Positions 41,681 to 53,041 are shown, counted from the first letter of the stretch. The stretch is 64,000 nucleotides of DNA from Micromonospora inositola (GCF_900090285.1 NZ_LT607754.1:1674001-1738000), one strand, 5' to 3'. The notes: generated by a model from the letters alone, not told the origin. Numbers and translations are program-made.

Positions 41681-42776
41681 GCTCCAACACTCCCTCCAGT
41701 AGGCGGATCTTGCTGTTGCGGCAGTGCTCGGTCTCCGTACCGTCGAAACGCCCCAGCTCGAAGTAACGGTTGGCGGCGTGGCCGCCCCCGCAGAACCCGA
41801 AGTAGGGACAGGACGACCGGCACGCCTCCACCCCGGCGAGGAACTCACCCACCCAGAGCGTCCGCCCGGCGTCGACCAGGATCTCGGCCAACGGCGTGGC
41901 CAGCACGTTGCCGCTGCTGAAGTCGCCGTACCGCGGATCGGTGAAGCCGGCCAGCTCCGGGGAGAGCACGACCACCGAGCCGTCGTGGGCGACGGTGGGG
42001 ATCGGGTCCAGCCGCCGGGGCAGCAGGTCGTCCGCCGCGCCGGCCAGGACCGCCCCGGCGTACCGGAGCGACCACTCCACCTCCCGCAGGTGGATCCGGG
42101 GGTCCCGGCGCCAGGCGCCGACCAGCTCCGCCCAGAACGCCGTGACCGCGGCGGGATCCCGGGCGTTCGTCCGCGTGTTGACCCCCTCGGTCTCCTCGAT
42201 GTTGACGCCCAGCACATCACAGCCGAGGTCGAGGAAGTAGTCGTACAGCTCGGTGGCCAGCCCGGGGGCGGGCCGGGAAACCACCGCGAGCGCCGAGAAG
42301 GCCACCCCGTGCCGACGCAGCGCCGCCACCCCGGCCAGGATCCGGTCGTACGCCGGCCGGCCGCCCCGGGTGACCCGCTCGGCGTTGCGCTCCCGCGGCC
42401 CGTCCACGCTGACGCTCACCCGGATGCCGTGCTCGGCAAAGAACGCGCACCAGGCGTCGTCGATCAGCGTGGCGTTGGTCTGGATGTGGTGTTCCACCTC
42501 CGGCCCGAACGGGGCCAGCAGCGCCGCCAGATGCTCCCGTCCCGCCGCGAGGGGCTCCCCGCCGTGCCAGACCACCGAGAAGCGACCGGCGGCCGCCCAC
42601 GGGTTGACCGAGGCGGCCACCGCCTCGGCCACGGCCACCGGCATCCGCCGGTCCGCCGCCCGCATCGGCAGGTAGCAGTAGGCGCAGTCCAGGTTGCAGA
42701 GGGTGGTCGGCTGCATCACCACGTACGAGGGGACCGCGGCGATACCGCGCATCCCGGTGTGCGTACGAGCAGCCAT
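41649..42776 (-). CDS. Radical SAM/SPASM peptide maturase (cyclophane-forming, AmcB-like)
   Basis: 375 aa. The [4Fe-4S] motif CNLDCAYC is at Cys27, Cys31 and Cys34, followed by SAM-binding VVWHGGEPL and SVSVDGPRERNAERV. The C-terminal SPASM domain has CRSSCPYFGFCGGGHAANRY and a final Cys in TETEHC, ligating auxiliary clusters. With the overlapping precursor gene it should crosslink aromatic rings to neighbouring Asn beta-carbons (family inference). ATG 42776 directly follows GGGGGAGGATTG. A 22-bp palindrome lies just upstream. Confidence 0.92.
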   Translation of the reverse strand: MAARTHTGMRGIAAVPSYVVMQPTTLCNLDCAYCYLPMRAADRRMPVAVAEAVAASVNPWAAAGRFSVVWHGGEPLAAGREHLAALLAPFGPEVEHHIQTNATLIDDAWCAFFAEHGIRVSVSVDGPRERNAERVTRGGRPAYDRILAGVAALRRHGVAFSALAVVSRPAPGLATELYDYFLDLGCDVLGVNIEETEGVNTRTNARDPAAVTAFWAELVGAWRRDPRIHLREVEWSLRYAGAVLAGAADDLLPRRLDPIPTVAHDGSVVVLSPELAGFTDPRYGDFSSGNVLATPLAEILVDAGRTLWVGEFLAGVEACRSSCPYFGFCGGGHAANRYFELGRFDGTETEHCRNSKIRLLEGVLEHARDHESPAA

Positions 42777-42789
42777 CAATCCTCCCCCG

Positions 42790-42811
42790 CTAGCCTGAAC
42801 CTTCAGGCTAG
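42790..42811. promoter_or_regulatory. 22-bp palindromic operator before the RiPP maturase gene
   Basis: CTAGCCTGAA (42790-42799) and TTCAGGCTAG (42802-42811) form a perfect inverted repeat with a 2-nt centre, 13 nt upstream of the maturase start and overlapping the expected promoter/leader. A dimeric repressor is the simplest reader; no regulator gene is adjacent. Confidence 0.7.
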
Positions 42812-42871
42812 GCGGCGGTGGCCACTCGGGTGAACCCCCGATCAGGTGCTCGGATGATCACCAGAGCGTGA

Positions 42872-44026
42872 TCAGCCCCGGGTGTGCTGCCCGATCATCT
42901 GCACGTTGCCCGAGCCCTCGATGATCTCGCCGGCCTGCCAGGCGTCCACGCCCCGGCCGGTCAGGGTGGCCAGCGCGCGGTCGGCGTCCTCGGCCGAGAC
43001 GATCGCGAACATGCCGACACCCATGTTGAACGTCGCCTCCATCTCCGGGTCCTCGATCCGGCCCTTGGACTGGATCAGGTCGAAGACCGGCTGCGGCTTC
43101 CAGGTGGAGCGGTTCACCACCGCGTCCGCGTGCTCCGGCAGGACGCGGACCAGGTTGCCCGGGATGCCGCCGCCGGTGACGTGCGCGAGCACCCGCACCT
43201 CGGCCTCGGCGATCAGCTTGAGGCAGTCCTGCGCGTAGATCTTGGTCGGGGTGAGCAGCTCCTCGCCGAGGGTCCGCTGCCGGCCGAAGTCGTCGATCAC
43301 CACGTCCAGCCGCATCCGGCCGGCGCCCAGCAGCACGTGCCGGACCAGCGAGTAACCGTTGGAGTGCAGACCCGAGGAGCGCATGGCGATGACCACGTCG
43401 CCCACCTCGACCCGCTCCGCGCTGAGGATCTCGCTCTCCTCCACCACGCCGACGCCGGTGGCGGAGATGTCGTACTCGTCGGGGCGCAGCACGCCGGGGT
43501 GCTCGGCGGTCTCCCCGCCGAGCAGCGCGCAGCCCGCGTAGCGGCAGCCGTCGGCGATGCCGGCGCCGATCTCGGCGACCTTGTCCGGCACGACCTCACC
43601 GGTGGCGATGTAGTCGAGCAGGAAGAGCGGCTCGGCGCCGCAGGCCACCAGGTCGTCGACGACCATCGCGACCAGGTCGATGCCGACCGTGTCGTGGATG
43701 TCGAGCTGCTGGGCGATGACCAGCTTGGTGCCGACCCCGTCCGTGGAGGAGGCCAGGATCGGGTTCTTGTACTTCTTCGTGTCCAGTCGGAACAGCCCGG
43801 CGAAGCCGCCCAGGTCGCCCATGACCTCCGGGCGGCGGGTCTGCTTGACCTTGGACTTCAGCAGCTCGACCGCGCGGTCGCCCGCCTCGATCGACACCCC
43901 GGCGTCCGCGTACGAGACCGAGCGTTTGCGCGCCGTGCGGCCGGCGCCGGCGGTCCAGGGCTGGCGGTCGCCGCCGGCGCCGGTCGGGCTGCTTCCTGCG
44001 CCGCTGCGCTCGGACACGTGCGTCAC
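42872..44026 (-). CDS. purM: Phosphoribosylformylglycinamidine cyclo-ligase (AIR synthetase)
   Basis: 384 aa. Fifth step of purine synthesis: ATP-dependent closure of FGAM to AIR. Signature segments: SYADAGVSIEAGDRAVELLK, ASSTDGVGTKLVIA (ATP-binding), DLVACGAEPLFLLDY, GCALLGGETAEHPG, HVTGGGIPGNLVRVLP and FNMGVGMF. An N-terminal extension of about 35 residues is Gly/Arg-rich and not conserved. GTG 44026 has GGGGAG upstream. It lies 65 nt after purF on the same strand. Confidence 0.97.
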   Translation of the reverse strand: MTHVSERSGAGSSPTGAGGDRQPWTAGAGRTARKRSVSYADAGVSIEAGDRAVELLKSKVKQTRRPEVMGDLGGFAGLFRLDTKKYKNPILASSTDGVGTKLVIAQQLDIHDTVGIDLVAMVVDDLVACGAEPLFLLDYIATGEVVPDKVAEIGAGIADGCRYAGCALLGGETAEHPGVLRPDEYDISATGVGVVEESEILSAERVEVGDVVIAMRSSGLHSNGYSLVRHVLLGAGRMRLDVVIDDFGRQRTLGEELLTPTKIYAQDCLKLIAEAEVRVLAHVTGGGIPGNLVRVLPEHADAVVNRSTWKPQPVFDLIQSKGRIEDPEMEATFNMGVGMFAIVSAEDADRALATLTGRGVDAWQAGEIIEGSGNVQMIGQHTRG

Positions 44027-44091
44027 GGTTCTCCCCTTTGTGGTTCTCGCGGGGCCGCCGTTGCGGTGGTCGGCTCCCGCGTCGGGTGGTG

Positions 44092-45687
<1,596 letters not shown>

Positions 45688-45851
45688 GTGCCGCTCCCTC
45701 ATGCTGGTCTGGACTGGCCTGGGCGGAGTCGGGGGGCAGCTCCGCACGGTCGGCCGGGACCGTCGTCGCCTGACAGTGTACGCGAATCGGCGTCGACACT
45801 GATAGTCACGATTTGCCTCCGGATCGTGACGAGGATCGGGCGTCGGCCCAG

Positions 45852-46205
45852 CTAGAGGGGAAGATGCCCGGAGAGGTCCGCCCGGATTCCGCTGATCCGT
45901 ACGCGACCCTCGGTGACCGCCTCCGACCATGCGAGACGGCCGGTGGCCAGCGCGAGCCAGGTGGCCGGGTCCATTTCCACCACATTCGGTGGCGTGCCGC
46001 GGGTGTGTCGCGGGCCGGCCACGCACTGCACGGCACCGTAAGGTGGGACGCGCACCTCCACCGATCGGCCGGGGGCGCGCTCCGCGAGGACGGTCAAGAG
46101 GGTACGGACCGCTTCCCGGTACACCGGCCGTTCGGGCGTACGCCCCTCGTCCAGCGCCGTCAATGCCGCGACCACAGCGGCGGACTTAATGTGCGGAGAG
46201 GACAC
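45852..46205 (-). CDS. Sterol-carrier-like (SCP) family protein
   Basis: 117 aa. VRTLLTVLAERAPGRSVEVRVPPYGAVQC, then VEMDPATWLALATGRLAWSEAVTEGRV, a segment typical of SCP2-like domains (FxxxPxxWLxLxTGxxxW). Actinobacteria commonly carry this gene beside purF. Role unknown, possibly lipid binding. GTG 46205. Confidence 0.8.
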   Translation of the reverse strand: MSSPHIKSAAVVAALTALDEGRTPERPVYREAVRTLLTVLAERAPGRSVEVRVPPYGAVQCVAGPRHTRGTPPNVVEMDPATWLALATGRLAWSEAVTEGRVRISGIRADLSGHLPL

Positions 46206-46362
46206 GACGGGACGATACGACCCGGAATCGGCAGCCGCGACGCCGGCCCTGGGTCGCGCTCATCCGGTCAGACAAGGCATAGTTGCCGACGGCGTATTCG
46301 TACCGTGATGATCCCCGGCCCGGCGCCCGCCGCCGGGGAAGTAAGACCGGAAGGCGGTGGAC

Positions 46363-48318
46363 GTGTCAACACACCGACGTGCCTGGAAGCATCGGGCCGG
46401 TGTGGTCGTAGCGCTGGTTGCCGGCGCACTGCTCGCCGTCCCCGCCACACCAGCCCTCGCGGCTCCCAACATCGGCAACGTTTCGGCGTCGCCAAGTTCG
46501 GTCGAAGCTGGCAAAACGACCAGGGTGAACTTCACGCTGAACTTCACCGATCCCATCAGCACTCCTGCTGATGTCACGGTCACTTCGGACAACCCGAAGC
46601 TAAGCTGCGTCGATGGCTGCAGCCGCAACAGGGTCGACAAGGGTGGAAACTACGACGCCACGTTCAAGCTCGCTGATGACGCAGCGAACGGCTCGGCAGT
46701 CATCACCGTCCGGGCTGTCGACTCGATGGGCCCGAAGCAGGAGCAGACGGCTTCCACGACTGTCACATTGGTCGCCAAGGCCGCACCGCCGCAGGTGCAG
46801 ACCGTCAAGTCGATCTCCGGCAAGGTGGTCATCACGGCCAACGGCGACCCCGTGCCGAACGCCACGGTGATGCTGCTCGACTCGCAGCAGCACCAGTACA
46901 GCACCGTCAGCGACGGCAGCGGCAACTACCGCTTCACCGGCTCGACCAGCAACCCGATCACCCCGGGACGGATCGAGCTCGGTGCCATCAAGGACACCTT
47001 CAAGGGCACCAAGACGGTCAACGCGAGCGCCGGGCAGAGCGTGACCGGCCAGCGGATCGCCCTGCCGATCAAGGTCGAGGTGAGCCCGAGCGCCAGCCCC
47101 TCGGCGAGCGAGGAGACCGCGGCGACGGACGAGGCGACCGACGACGCCGCCACCGACGAGCCCGCCACCGATGCCCCCGCCGGCCAGCAGGCCGCCGCCA
47201 ATCAGGACTCCGGCGCCTCCTGGCTGCTGATCCTGCTCGGCGGCCTCTTCGTGGCCGTGGGCGTCGGCACCATCGTGCTGCTCTACATGCGGCGCAAGAA
47301 CGAGGGCGACGACGTCGACGGGGACGGCCCGGGCGGCCCGGGTCCCATGGCCGGCGCCGGCGCGGTGCCGGGTGCCCGGGGCGGCTACCGGGGCGCGGAC
47401 GACCACACCCGGGTGGTGAACGGGATGGGCGCCGGTCCGGCCCCGACCATGGCCGGCGGCACCTCGCTCAGCGACGCGCCGACGATGATGCACCGACCGG
47501 TCGACGACGTCCCGCCGGACCCGTACGGCGCTCCGCCGCCCTCGTACGGCCCGGGTGGGCAGCCGGGCTGGGCCGGCAACGGCTACGGTGAGGAGGCCCC
47601 CGGTCAGGGCGGCTACGGCGCGGCCAACGGCTACGGCAACGCCCCCTCCTCGGGTGGCGGCTACGGCAACTCGCCGTCCTCCGGGGGCGGGTACGGCAGC
47701 CGGGACTACGGTGCCGGGGCGGCCGGCTACCCGCCCGCCCAGGGCGCCGGTGGCTACGGCGAGCCGGCCCAGGGCGGCGGCTACGGCGAGCGGTACGACG
47801 AGCCGACCGGCCGCTACGCCGGTGAGGGCACGCAGTCGTACGCCCCGCCGGCTGACCCGTACCCGACCAGCACCTACCAGCCTCCCGAGCAGGGGCGGGG
47901 CTACGGCCAGCCGGATCCCGGCCAGTACGGCCAAGGGCCCGAGCCGACCAACGGCTACGGCGCCGGCGCCGGCGGCTACGGCGCACCGGCCGGCGGTTAC
48001 GACAACGCGCCCGCCGGCAACGGCTACGACAACCCACCGGCCGGTGGCGGCTACGACAACGGCCAGCAGCAGGGCTACGGCGGCTACGACCAGCGCGGCG
48101 GCTACGGCGGCGACGGGTACGGCCAGCCCCAGCAGGGCGGGCACGGCCAGCAGGGTGGCTACGGCCAGGAGCAGCCGCCGCCGCAGCGCAACGGTGGCTA
48201 CGACCAGGGCGGATACGACCAGAGCGGCTACTACGGCGACCCGGCGCAGGCCGGTCGGGGCCGCCCGGACGCCCCGCAGGAGCGCGGCGGTCGCCGGCTG
48301 GACTGGCTCGACGACTGA
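46363..48318 (+). CDS. Surface membrane protein with Cna-B-like domain and long Gly/Tyr-rich tail
   Basis: 651 aa. Signal peptide (AGVVVALVAGALLAVPATPALA), a beta-rich extracellular region, a carboxypeptidase-regulatory/Cna-B domain near 140-235 (SISGKVVITANGDPVPNATVM), an acidic Ala/Thr linker, and one transmembrane helix near 286-308 (LLILLGGLFVAVGVGTIVLLY) followed by MRRK. The remaining 340 residues are low-complexity, full of GYG, GGY, YGN and YDN units, and should be cytoplasmic and disordered. GTG 46363 fits GGAAGG with an 8-nt spacer better than GTG 46357. Function unknown. Confidence 0.8.
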   Translation: MSTHRRAWKHRAGVVVALVAGALLAVPATPALAAPNIGNVSASPSSVEAGKTTRVNFTLNFTDPISTPADVTVTSDNPKLSCVDGCSRNRVDKGGNYDATFKLADDAANGSAVITVRAVDSMGPKQEQTASTTVTLVAKAAPPQVQTVKSISGKVVITANGDPVPNATVMLLDSQQHQYSTVSDGSGNYRFTGSTSNPITPGRIELGAIKDTFKGTKTVNASAGQSVTGQRIALPIKVEVSPSASPSASEETAATDEATDDAATDEPATDAPAGQQAAANQDSGASWLLILLGGLFVAVGVGTIVLLYMRRKNEGDDVDGDGPGGPGPMAGAGAVPGARGGYRGADDHTRVVNGMGAGPAPTMAGGTSLSDAPTMMHRPVDDVPPDPYGAPPPSYGPGGQPGWAGNGYGEEAPGQGGYGAANGYGNAPSSGGGYGNSPSSGGGYGSRDYGAGAAGYPPAQGAGGYGEPAQGGGYGERYDEPTGRYAGEGTQSYAPPADPYPTSTYQPPEQGRGYGQPDPGQYGQGPEPTNGYGAGAGGYGAPAGGYDNAPAGNGYDNPPAGGGYDNGQQQGYGGYDQRGGYGGDGYGQPQQGGHGQQGGYGQEQPPPQRNGGYDQGGYDQSGYYGDPAQAGRGRPDAPQERGGRRLDWLDD

Positions 48319-48351
48319 CCCGGTCGGGGCGTGACCTGCCCCGGTGACCTC

Positions 48352-48389
48352 GACGGCGGCCGCTCGGAATTTCCCGGGCGGCCGCCGTC
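48352..48389 (+). terminator. Terminator after the Gly/Tyr-rich protein gene
   Basis: GACGGCGGCCGC pairs with GCGGCCGCCGTC (12 bp) around a 14-nt loop, 34 nt after the stop codon. Confidence 0.75.
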
Positions 48390-48473
48390 GTCATGCGGTG
48401 ATCACGGTCGTCATGGGGTGGCTGGCATCTTCACCCGTGGCCGAAAGAACCGCGAGCGGTGGTGCCTGCCGCC

Positions 48474-48705
48474 CGCTACCAAGCTGATGTCGTGGATGAA
48501 TCGCGAGGCGCGCCGTGCCTGGTGCCGCGCCGCCCTCGACGAGGCACCTGGGGCGCGAGCGGCCTGCGCGAGGGGCGACCCGGTACGCGGAGGCGCCGGA
48601 CGGGAAACCGACGCGCAGGCGCCGGACGGGAAACCGACGCGCGGACGCCTGACCGAGGGCCGGCGCGAGGTGGCCTGAGTCATTCACGTCATCAGGTTCG
48701 TAGCG
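48474..48705. repeat. MITE/REP-like unit bounded by inverted copies of a dispersed repeat
   Basis: Left: CGCTACCAAGCTGATGTCGT at 48474-48493, continuing GGATGAATCGC to 48504. Right, read on the minus strand from 48705: CGCTACGAACCTGATGACGT, continuing GAATGACTC. The two are imperfect inverted copies about 230 nt apart; a third copy lies at 10777-10802. Inside are two perfect 26-bp tandem units (48591-48616 and 48617-48642, core GGCGCCGGACGGGAAACCGA). The whole gap 48390-48797 has no supported gene. Confidence 0.55.
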
Positions 48706-48797
48706 TCCGGTCACCCAGAGGTCGGCTGGGCATGGGCGGCCGTTGGCGCGCACGAGGCGGGGCGAGAGGCGGTGGGCGGGCGGAAGGCGGGCCTGGG

Positions 48798-49595
48798 TCA
48801 GGCGGCGGAGAAGAAGCCCTGCCGCAGCACCGGCACCACGTCCGAGACGTCGACCTGGACCGCGACCTCGACGTCGGCGGCGAAGCCGCCCTCGATGAGT
48901 TCCCGGCCGGAGACGCAGCCCCGGACCGCCGCCGGCACGTCCGGCGTGCTGGCCAGCGCGGCCAGCGCCATCGCCGCCTCCACCGACAGCCCGCCCGGCA
49001 CGCCGGCGAGGGCGTCCAGCACGCTGGCCGCCGCGAGCAGGTCCTCCACCGAGGGGCGCAGCGAGCCGTCCGGCCACCGTTCGCCGGCGGCGATCACGCC
49101 GACCGGGGTGGCGGTCGAGCCGTACCCCTGGGCACGCAGCCATCGCCCGACGGCGCGCGCGTTGCGCAGGCACGCCGCGACCACCGGCAGGCCGGTGGCG
49201 CTGGCGGCGGCGCTGATCGCCGAGCCGTTCGGCGAGGGCAGCACCAGGTCGGCGACGGCCGGCGCGGTGCGCAGTGCGGCCGGGGAGAGCGACCACGGAT
49301 GCTCCGGGGTCATCCGCCGGCGGCCGACGGCCGCGACGGCACCGACCCGGCGGGCGTACTCGGCCGCCTGCTCCCCCCAGGGGAACGGGTGCACCCGCAT
49401 GCCGCGGCCGACCGCCACCTCCACGGCGGTGGTGAACGAGAGGACGTCCACCACCACCAGAGCGGCACACACCCGGCCCAGTTCGGCCGCCCCGGTCAGC
49501 CCCCAGTCGAACCGGGCGCCGGAACCGGGCTGCAAGTAGACGGCCTTGGCCAACGCGTCAGCGCTGATCGGACGCGGCGGGCTGGTCCGGGTCAC
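48798..49595 (-). CDS. 2-phosphosulfolactate phosphatase family protein (ComB-like)
   Basis: 265 aa. ComB fold segments: [48 protein letters not shown], and [26 protein letters not shown]. ComB acts in coenzyme M synthesis in archaea; actinobacterial homologues next to purL have an unknown substrate. The proposed GTG 49595 overlaps the purL end by 38 nt, and a later start is possible because no clear ribosome binding site is visible. Confidence 0.82.
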   Translation of the reverse strand: MTRTSPPRPISADALAKAVYLQPGSGARFDWGLTGAAELGRVCAALVVVDVLSFTTAVEVAVGRGMRVHPFPWGEQAAEYARRVGAVAAVGRRRMTPEHPWSLSPAALRTAPAVADLVLPSPNGSAISAAASATGLPVVAACLRNARAVGRWLRAQGYGSTATPVGVIAAGERWPDGSLRPSVEDLLAAASVLDALAGVPGGLSVEAAMALAALASTPDVPAAVRGCVSGRELIEGGFAADVEVAVQVDVSDVVPVLRQGFFSAA

Positions 49596-52290
49596 CGGAG
49601 GAAGCCGGCGCGGACCCGTCCGGGCCGGCGCCGGCCGGCTCGGTCGCGTCGGAACCGCCGTCGGTCGTCGTCTCCTCGGCGGCGCCCTCGGTCGCGGTCA
49701 CCGTGCCCTCGACTGGCTGGTCCAGCGCCGCGACCGAGGTGGCCCCGACGCTCACCGGCGCGGCGTCGGTCACCTCGGCGGTGGCCGGGAGGGGGGTGGT
49801 CGTCCCGATCCGGGCCGCCTCCACCTCCACCTGGGCCGCCTCCGGGCTGCCGAAGAGCCGGGGCAGGGTCTCGGTGTGCGCCGCGCGCAGCTCGTCGAGG
49901 CCGATCCGGAACTGGCCGCGCACCTCGAGGGCGCCGCCGGCCTGGTCGGTGACCCCGATGAACTCCCACGGCACCCCGCGCTCGGCGCAGAGGGCGGTGA
50001 ACGCCTTCTCGTGCCCGCGCGGCACCGACACCAGGACCCGCCCGGCGGACTCGCTGAACAGGTAGACGAACGGCATCGAACCGCCGGTGAAGTGGTCCGG
50101 CACCGCGATCCGGGCGCCGACGCCCCGCCGCAGGCAGGACTCGACCAGGCTCTGGGCCAGACCGCCGTCGGAGAGGTCGTGCGCGGAACTGAGGTGACCC
50201 ACCCGGGCCGCCTCGGCCAGCAGTTCGGCGAGCTGCCGCTCACGGCCCAGGTCGACCTGCGGCGGGATGCCGCCCAGGTGCTCGTGGGTCACCCAGGCCC
50301 ATTCCGAGCCGGAGAGCTCCACGTGCGTCTCACCGAGCAGGAAGAGCTGGTCGTGGTCGCCGCCCGGCCGCGGCACGAAGCCCATCGGCACCCGGTCCGC
50401 GACGTCGTCCAGCACGCCCAGCACGCCGACCACCGGGGTCGGGTGGATCGCCGCCGCGCCGGTCTGGTTGTAGAAGCTGACGTTGCCGCCGGTCACCGGA
50501 ATGCCCAGCTCCAGGCAGCCGTCCGCCAGGCCGCGGACGGCCTCGGCGAACTGCCACATCACGCCCGGATCCTCCGGCGAGCCGAAGTTGAGGCAGTTGG
50601 TCACGGCGATCGGCTTCGCGCCGGTCACCGCCACGTTCCGGTACGCCTCGGCGAGCGCCAACTTGGTGCCGTGGTACGGGTCAAGGCGGGCGTACCGGCC
50701 GTTGCCGTCGACGGAGAGCGCCACGCCGAGTCCGGTCCGCTCGTCGATCCGGATCACGCCGGAGTCCTCCGGCTGGGCCAGCACGGTGTTGCCCAGCACG
50801 TACCGGTCGTACTGCTCGGTGACCCAGGTCTTGTCGGCCAGGTTTGGCGACGCGATCATGCGCAGCACGGTCTCCCGCAGCGCGTCCGGGTTGTTCGGCC
50901 GGGGCAGCGTCTCGGCCCGGTCCGCCTGGAGCAGGATCAGGTCCGCGGGCTCGCGCATCGGGCGGGCGTAGACCGGCCCGTCGTCGACCAGCGAACCCGG
51001 CGGGACGTCGACCACGATCTGGTCGCGCCAGGTGATCACCAGCCGGCCCGGCTGGCCGTCCGGCGCCGGCGCGGTGACCTCACCGATGGCGGTGGCGAGC
51101 ACGCCCCACTTCTCGGCGGTCTTGAGCACCGCCTCCAGCTTGTCCGGGGCGACGACCAGCAGCATCCGCTCCTGCGACTCGCTGGCCAGGATCTCGCTCG
51201 GCTCCATCGAGGGCTCGCGCAGCGGCACCCGCTCCAGCCAGACCCGCATGCCGGTGCCGGCCGCGGCGGCGGTCTCGGTCAGCGCGCAGGTCAGCCCGGC
51301 GCCGCCGAGGTCCTGGATGCCGACCACCAGCTCGGCGTCGTACAGCTCCAGGCAGGCCTCGATCAGCAGCTTCTCGGTGAACGGGTCGCCCACCTGCACC
51401 GCCGGGCGGCGCTGCTCGCTGGCCTCGTCGAAGGTGGCGCTGGCCAGCACCGACACGCCGCCGATGCCGTCCCGGCCGGTCTTGGCGCCCATCAGCACCA
51501 CGACGTTGCCCGGCCCGGCGGCGGCCTTGTTCTGCAGCCGGGACACCGGCAGCACGCCGAGGCAGAGCGCGTTGAGCAGCGGGTTGCCCTGGTAGCTGGG
51601 ATCGAAGACGAGCTCGCCGCCGATGTTCGGCAGGCCGAGGCAGTTGCCGTAGCCGCCGACGCCGGCGACCACGCCGGTCAGCACCCGGGCGGTGTCCGGG
51701 TGGTCGGCCGCACCGAAGCGCAGCGGGTCCATCACCGCGACCGGGCGGGCGCCCATGGCGAGGATGTCCCGGACGATGCCGCCAACGCCGGTCGCCGCGC
51801 CCTGGTACGGCTCGACGAAGCTCGGGTGGTTGTGCGACTCGACCTTGAAGGTCACCGCCAGCTCGTCGGAGACCTGGACCACGCCGGCGTTCTCACCGAT
51901 GCCGGCGAGCAGCCGGTCACTCGGCGGGGCCTTCTCGCCGAACTGGCGCAGGTGCACCTTGCTGGACTTGTAGGAGCAGTGCTCGCTCCACATGATCGAG
52001 TACATGGCCAGCTCGGCCTGGGTGGGCCGGCGGCCGAGGATGTGCCGGATCCGGTCGTACTCGTCGTCGCGGAGGCCCAGCTCGGCGTACGGCTGGAGCT
52101 CCTCCGGGGTGCCGGAGGCCCGGGGCACGGTGTCCACGCCGAGGGCCCAGTCGTCGGCCGGGGCCGGGTCGGTGCGGCCGGCGTCGACCGGGCCGGCCTG
52201 CGGCACCACGACGGCCGTACGCGGCTCCGCCGGGGCGGCCGGGAAGGCACCCGGTGTCTCCCGTACGGCCGGGTCCGGATGGGTGGTCAT
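49558..52290 (-). CDS. purL: Phosphoribosylformylglycinamidine synthase subunit II (small-type PurL)
   Basis: 910 aa. ATP-dependent FGAM synthesis with PurS and PurQ. Recognised by [44 protein letters not shown]-type [29 protein letters not shown], and the second-half repeat [13 protein letters not shown] and [15 protein letters not shown]. It has an N-terminal extension of about 60 residues and a C-terminal tail of 96 residues (815-910) rich in Thr, Ala, Glu and Asp with no fold; both exceed the usual small PurL. purQ and purS lie upstream on the same strand. ATG 52290. Confidence 0.97.
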   Translation of the reverse strand: MTTHPDPAVRETPGAFPAAPAEPRTAVVVPQAGPVDAGRTDPAPADDWALGVDTVPRASGTPEELQPYAELGLRDDEYDRIRHILGRRPTQAELAMYSIMWSEHCSYKSSKVHLRQFGEKAPPSDRLLAGIGENAGVVQVSDELAVTFKVESHNHPSFVEPYQGAATGVGGIVRDILAMGARPVAVMDPLRFGAADHPDTARVLTGVVAGVGGYGNCLGLPNIGGELVFDPSYQGNPLLNALCLGVLPVSRLQNKAAAGPGNVVVLMGAKTGRDGIGGVSVLASATFDEASEQRRPAVQVGDPFTEKLLIEACLELYDAELVVGIQDLGGAGLTCALTETAAAAGTGMRVWLERVPLREPSMEPSEILASESQERMLLVVAPDKLEAVLKTAEKWGVLATAIGEVTAPAPDGQPGRLVITWRDQIVVDVPPGSLVDDGPVYARPMREPADLILLQADRAETLPRPNNPDALRETVLRMIASPNLADKTWVTEQYDRYVLGNTVLAQPEDSGVIRIDERTGLGVALSVDGNGRYARLDPYHGTKLALAEAYRNVAVTGAKPIAVTNCLNFGSPEDPGVMWQFAEAVRGLADGCLELGIPVTGGNVSFYNQTGAAAIHPTPVVGVLGVLDDVADRVPMGFVPRPGGDHDQLFLLGETHVELSGSEWAWVTHEHLGGIPPQVDLGRERQLAELLAEAARVGHLSSAHDLSDGGLAQSLVESCLRRGVGARIAVPDHFTGGSMPFVYLFSESAGRVLVSVPRGHEKAFTALCAERGVPWEFIGVTDQAGGALEVRGQFRIGLDELRAAHTETLPRLFGSPEAAQVEVEAARIGTTTPLPATAEVTDAAPVSVGATSVAALDQPVEGTVTATEGAAEETTTDGGSDATEPAGAGPDGSAPASSGDPDQPAASDQR

Positions 52291-52357
52291 GACCTCTCCT
52301 CGCTGCGCTCGCCGGCGTACCGGCGGGTGAGCCGACCGATGATCCCGCCGCGCACGG

Positions 52358-53041
52358 TCACGCCGGCGCCCCCACCAGGTGCTTGAGCACCGAGGTGAAG
52401 AAGCCGAGACCGTCCTGGGAGGGGCCGGTGAGCGCCTCCACCGCGTGCTCGGGATGCGGCATGATGCCGACCACGTTGCCGGCCTGGTTGGTGATCGCGG
52501 CGATGTCGCGCTGCGAACCGTTCGGGTTGCCGGCGAGGTAGCGGGCGACGACCCGACCCTCGGCCTCGAGCTGGTCCAGCGTCGCGGTGTCGGCGACGTA
52601 GCAGCCCTCGCCGTTCTTGACCGGGATCAGCACCTCCTGGCCCGGCTGGAACGCGTTCGTCCAGGCGGTGCCGGCCGACTCGATCCGCAGGATCTGGTCC
52701 CGGTTGCGGAAGTGCAGGTGCTGGTTGCGGGTGAGCGCCCCGGGGAGCAGGTGCGCCTCGCAGAGGATCTGGAAGCCGTTGCAGATGCCAAGCACGGGCA
52801 GGCCGCCCCGGGCGGCGTCCACGATCGTCTCCATCACCGGGGCGAACCGGGCGATGGCGCCACAGCGCAGGTAGTCACCGTAGGAGAAGCCGCCGGGGAG
52901 GACGACCGCGTCCACCCCGTGCAGCTCCGGGTCGCCGTGCCAGAGGCGGACCGGCTCGGCGCCGGCGATCCGGACGGCACGGGCCGCGTCCCCGTCGTCG
53001 AGCGAGCCGGGGAAGGTCACCACACCGACCCGGGCGGTCAC
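52358..53041 (-). CDS. purQ: Phosphoribosylformylglycinamidine synthase subunit I (glutaminase)
   Basis: 227 aa class I glutamine amidotransferase. [17 protein letters not shown] at the start, [16 protein letters not shown], nucleophile Cys in [14 protein letters not shown], and the His-Glu pair in [11 protein letters not shown]. Supplies ammonia to PurL. GTG 53041 overlaps the purS stop by 4 nt (GTGA), indicating translational coupling. Confidence 0.97.
   Translation of the reverse strand: MTARVGVVTFPGSLDDGDAARAVRIAGAEPVRLWHGDPELHGVDAVVLPGGFSYGDYLRCGAIARFAPVMETIVDAARGGLPVLGICNGFQILCEAHLLPGALTRNQHLHFRNRDQILRIESAGTAWTNAFQPGQEVLIPVKNGEGCYVADTATLDQLEAEGRVVARYLAGNPNGSQRDIAAITNQAGNVVGIMPHPEHAVEALTGPSQDGLGFFTSVLKHLVGAPA

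Noticed and set aside
47580..48300. Short DNA repeats resembling an array
   Set aside because: They are codon-level repeats of Gly/Tyr units inside a protein gene; spacing and sequence are irregular, so this is not a CRISPR array. No CRISPR array was found in the window.
48391..48797. Frames in the gap before the ComB-like gene
   Set aside because: They cross the dispersed repeat and tandem units and show no protein-like composition or start signals.
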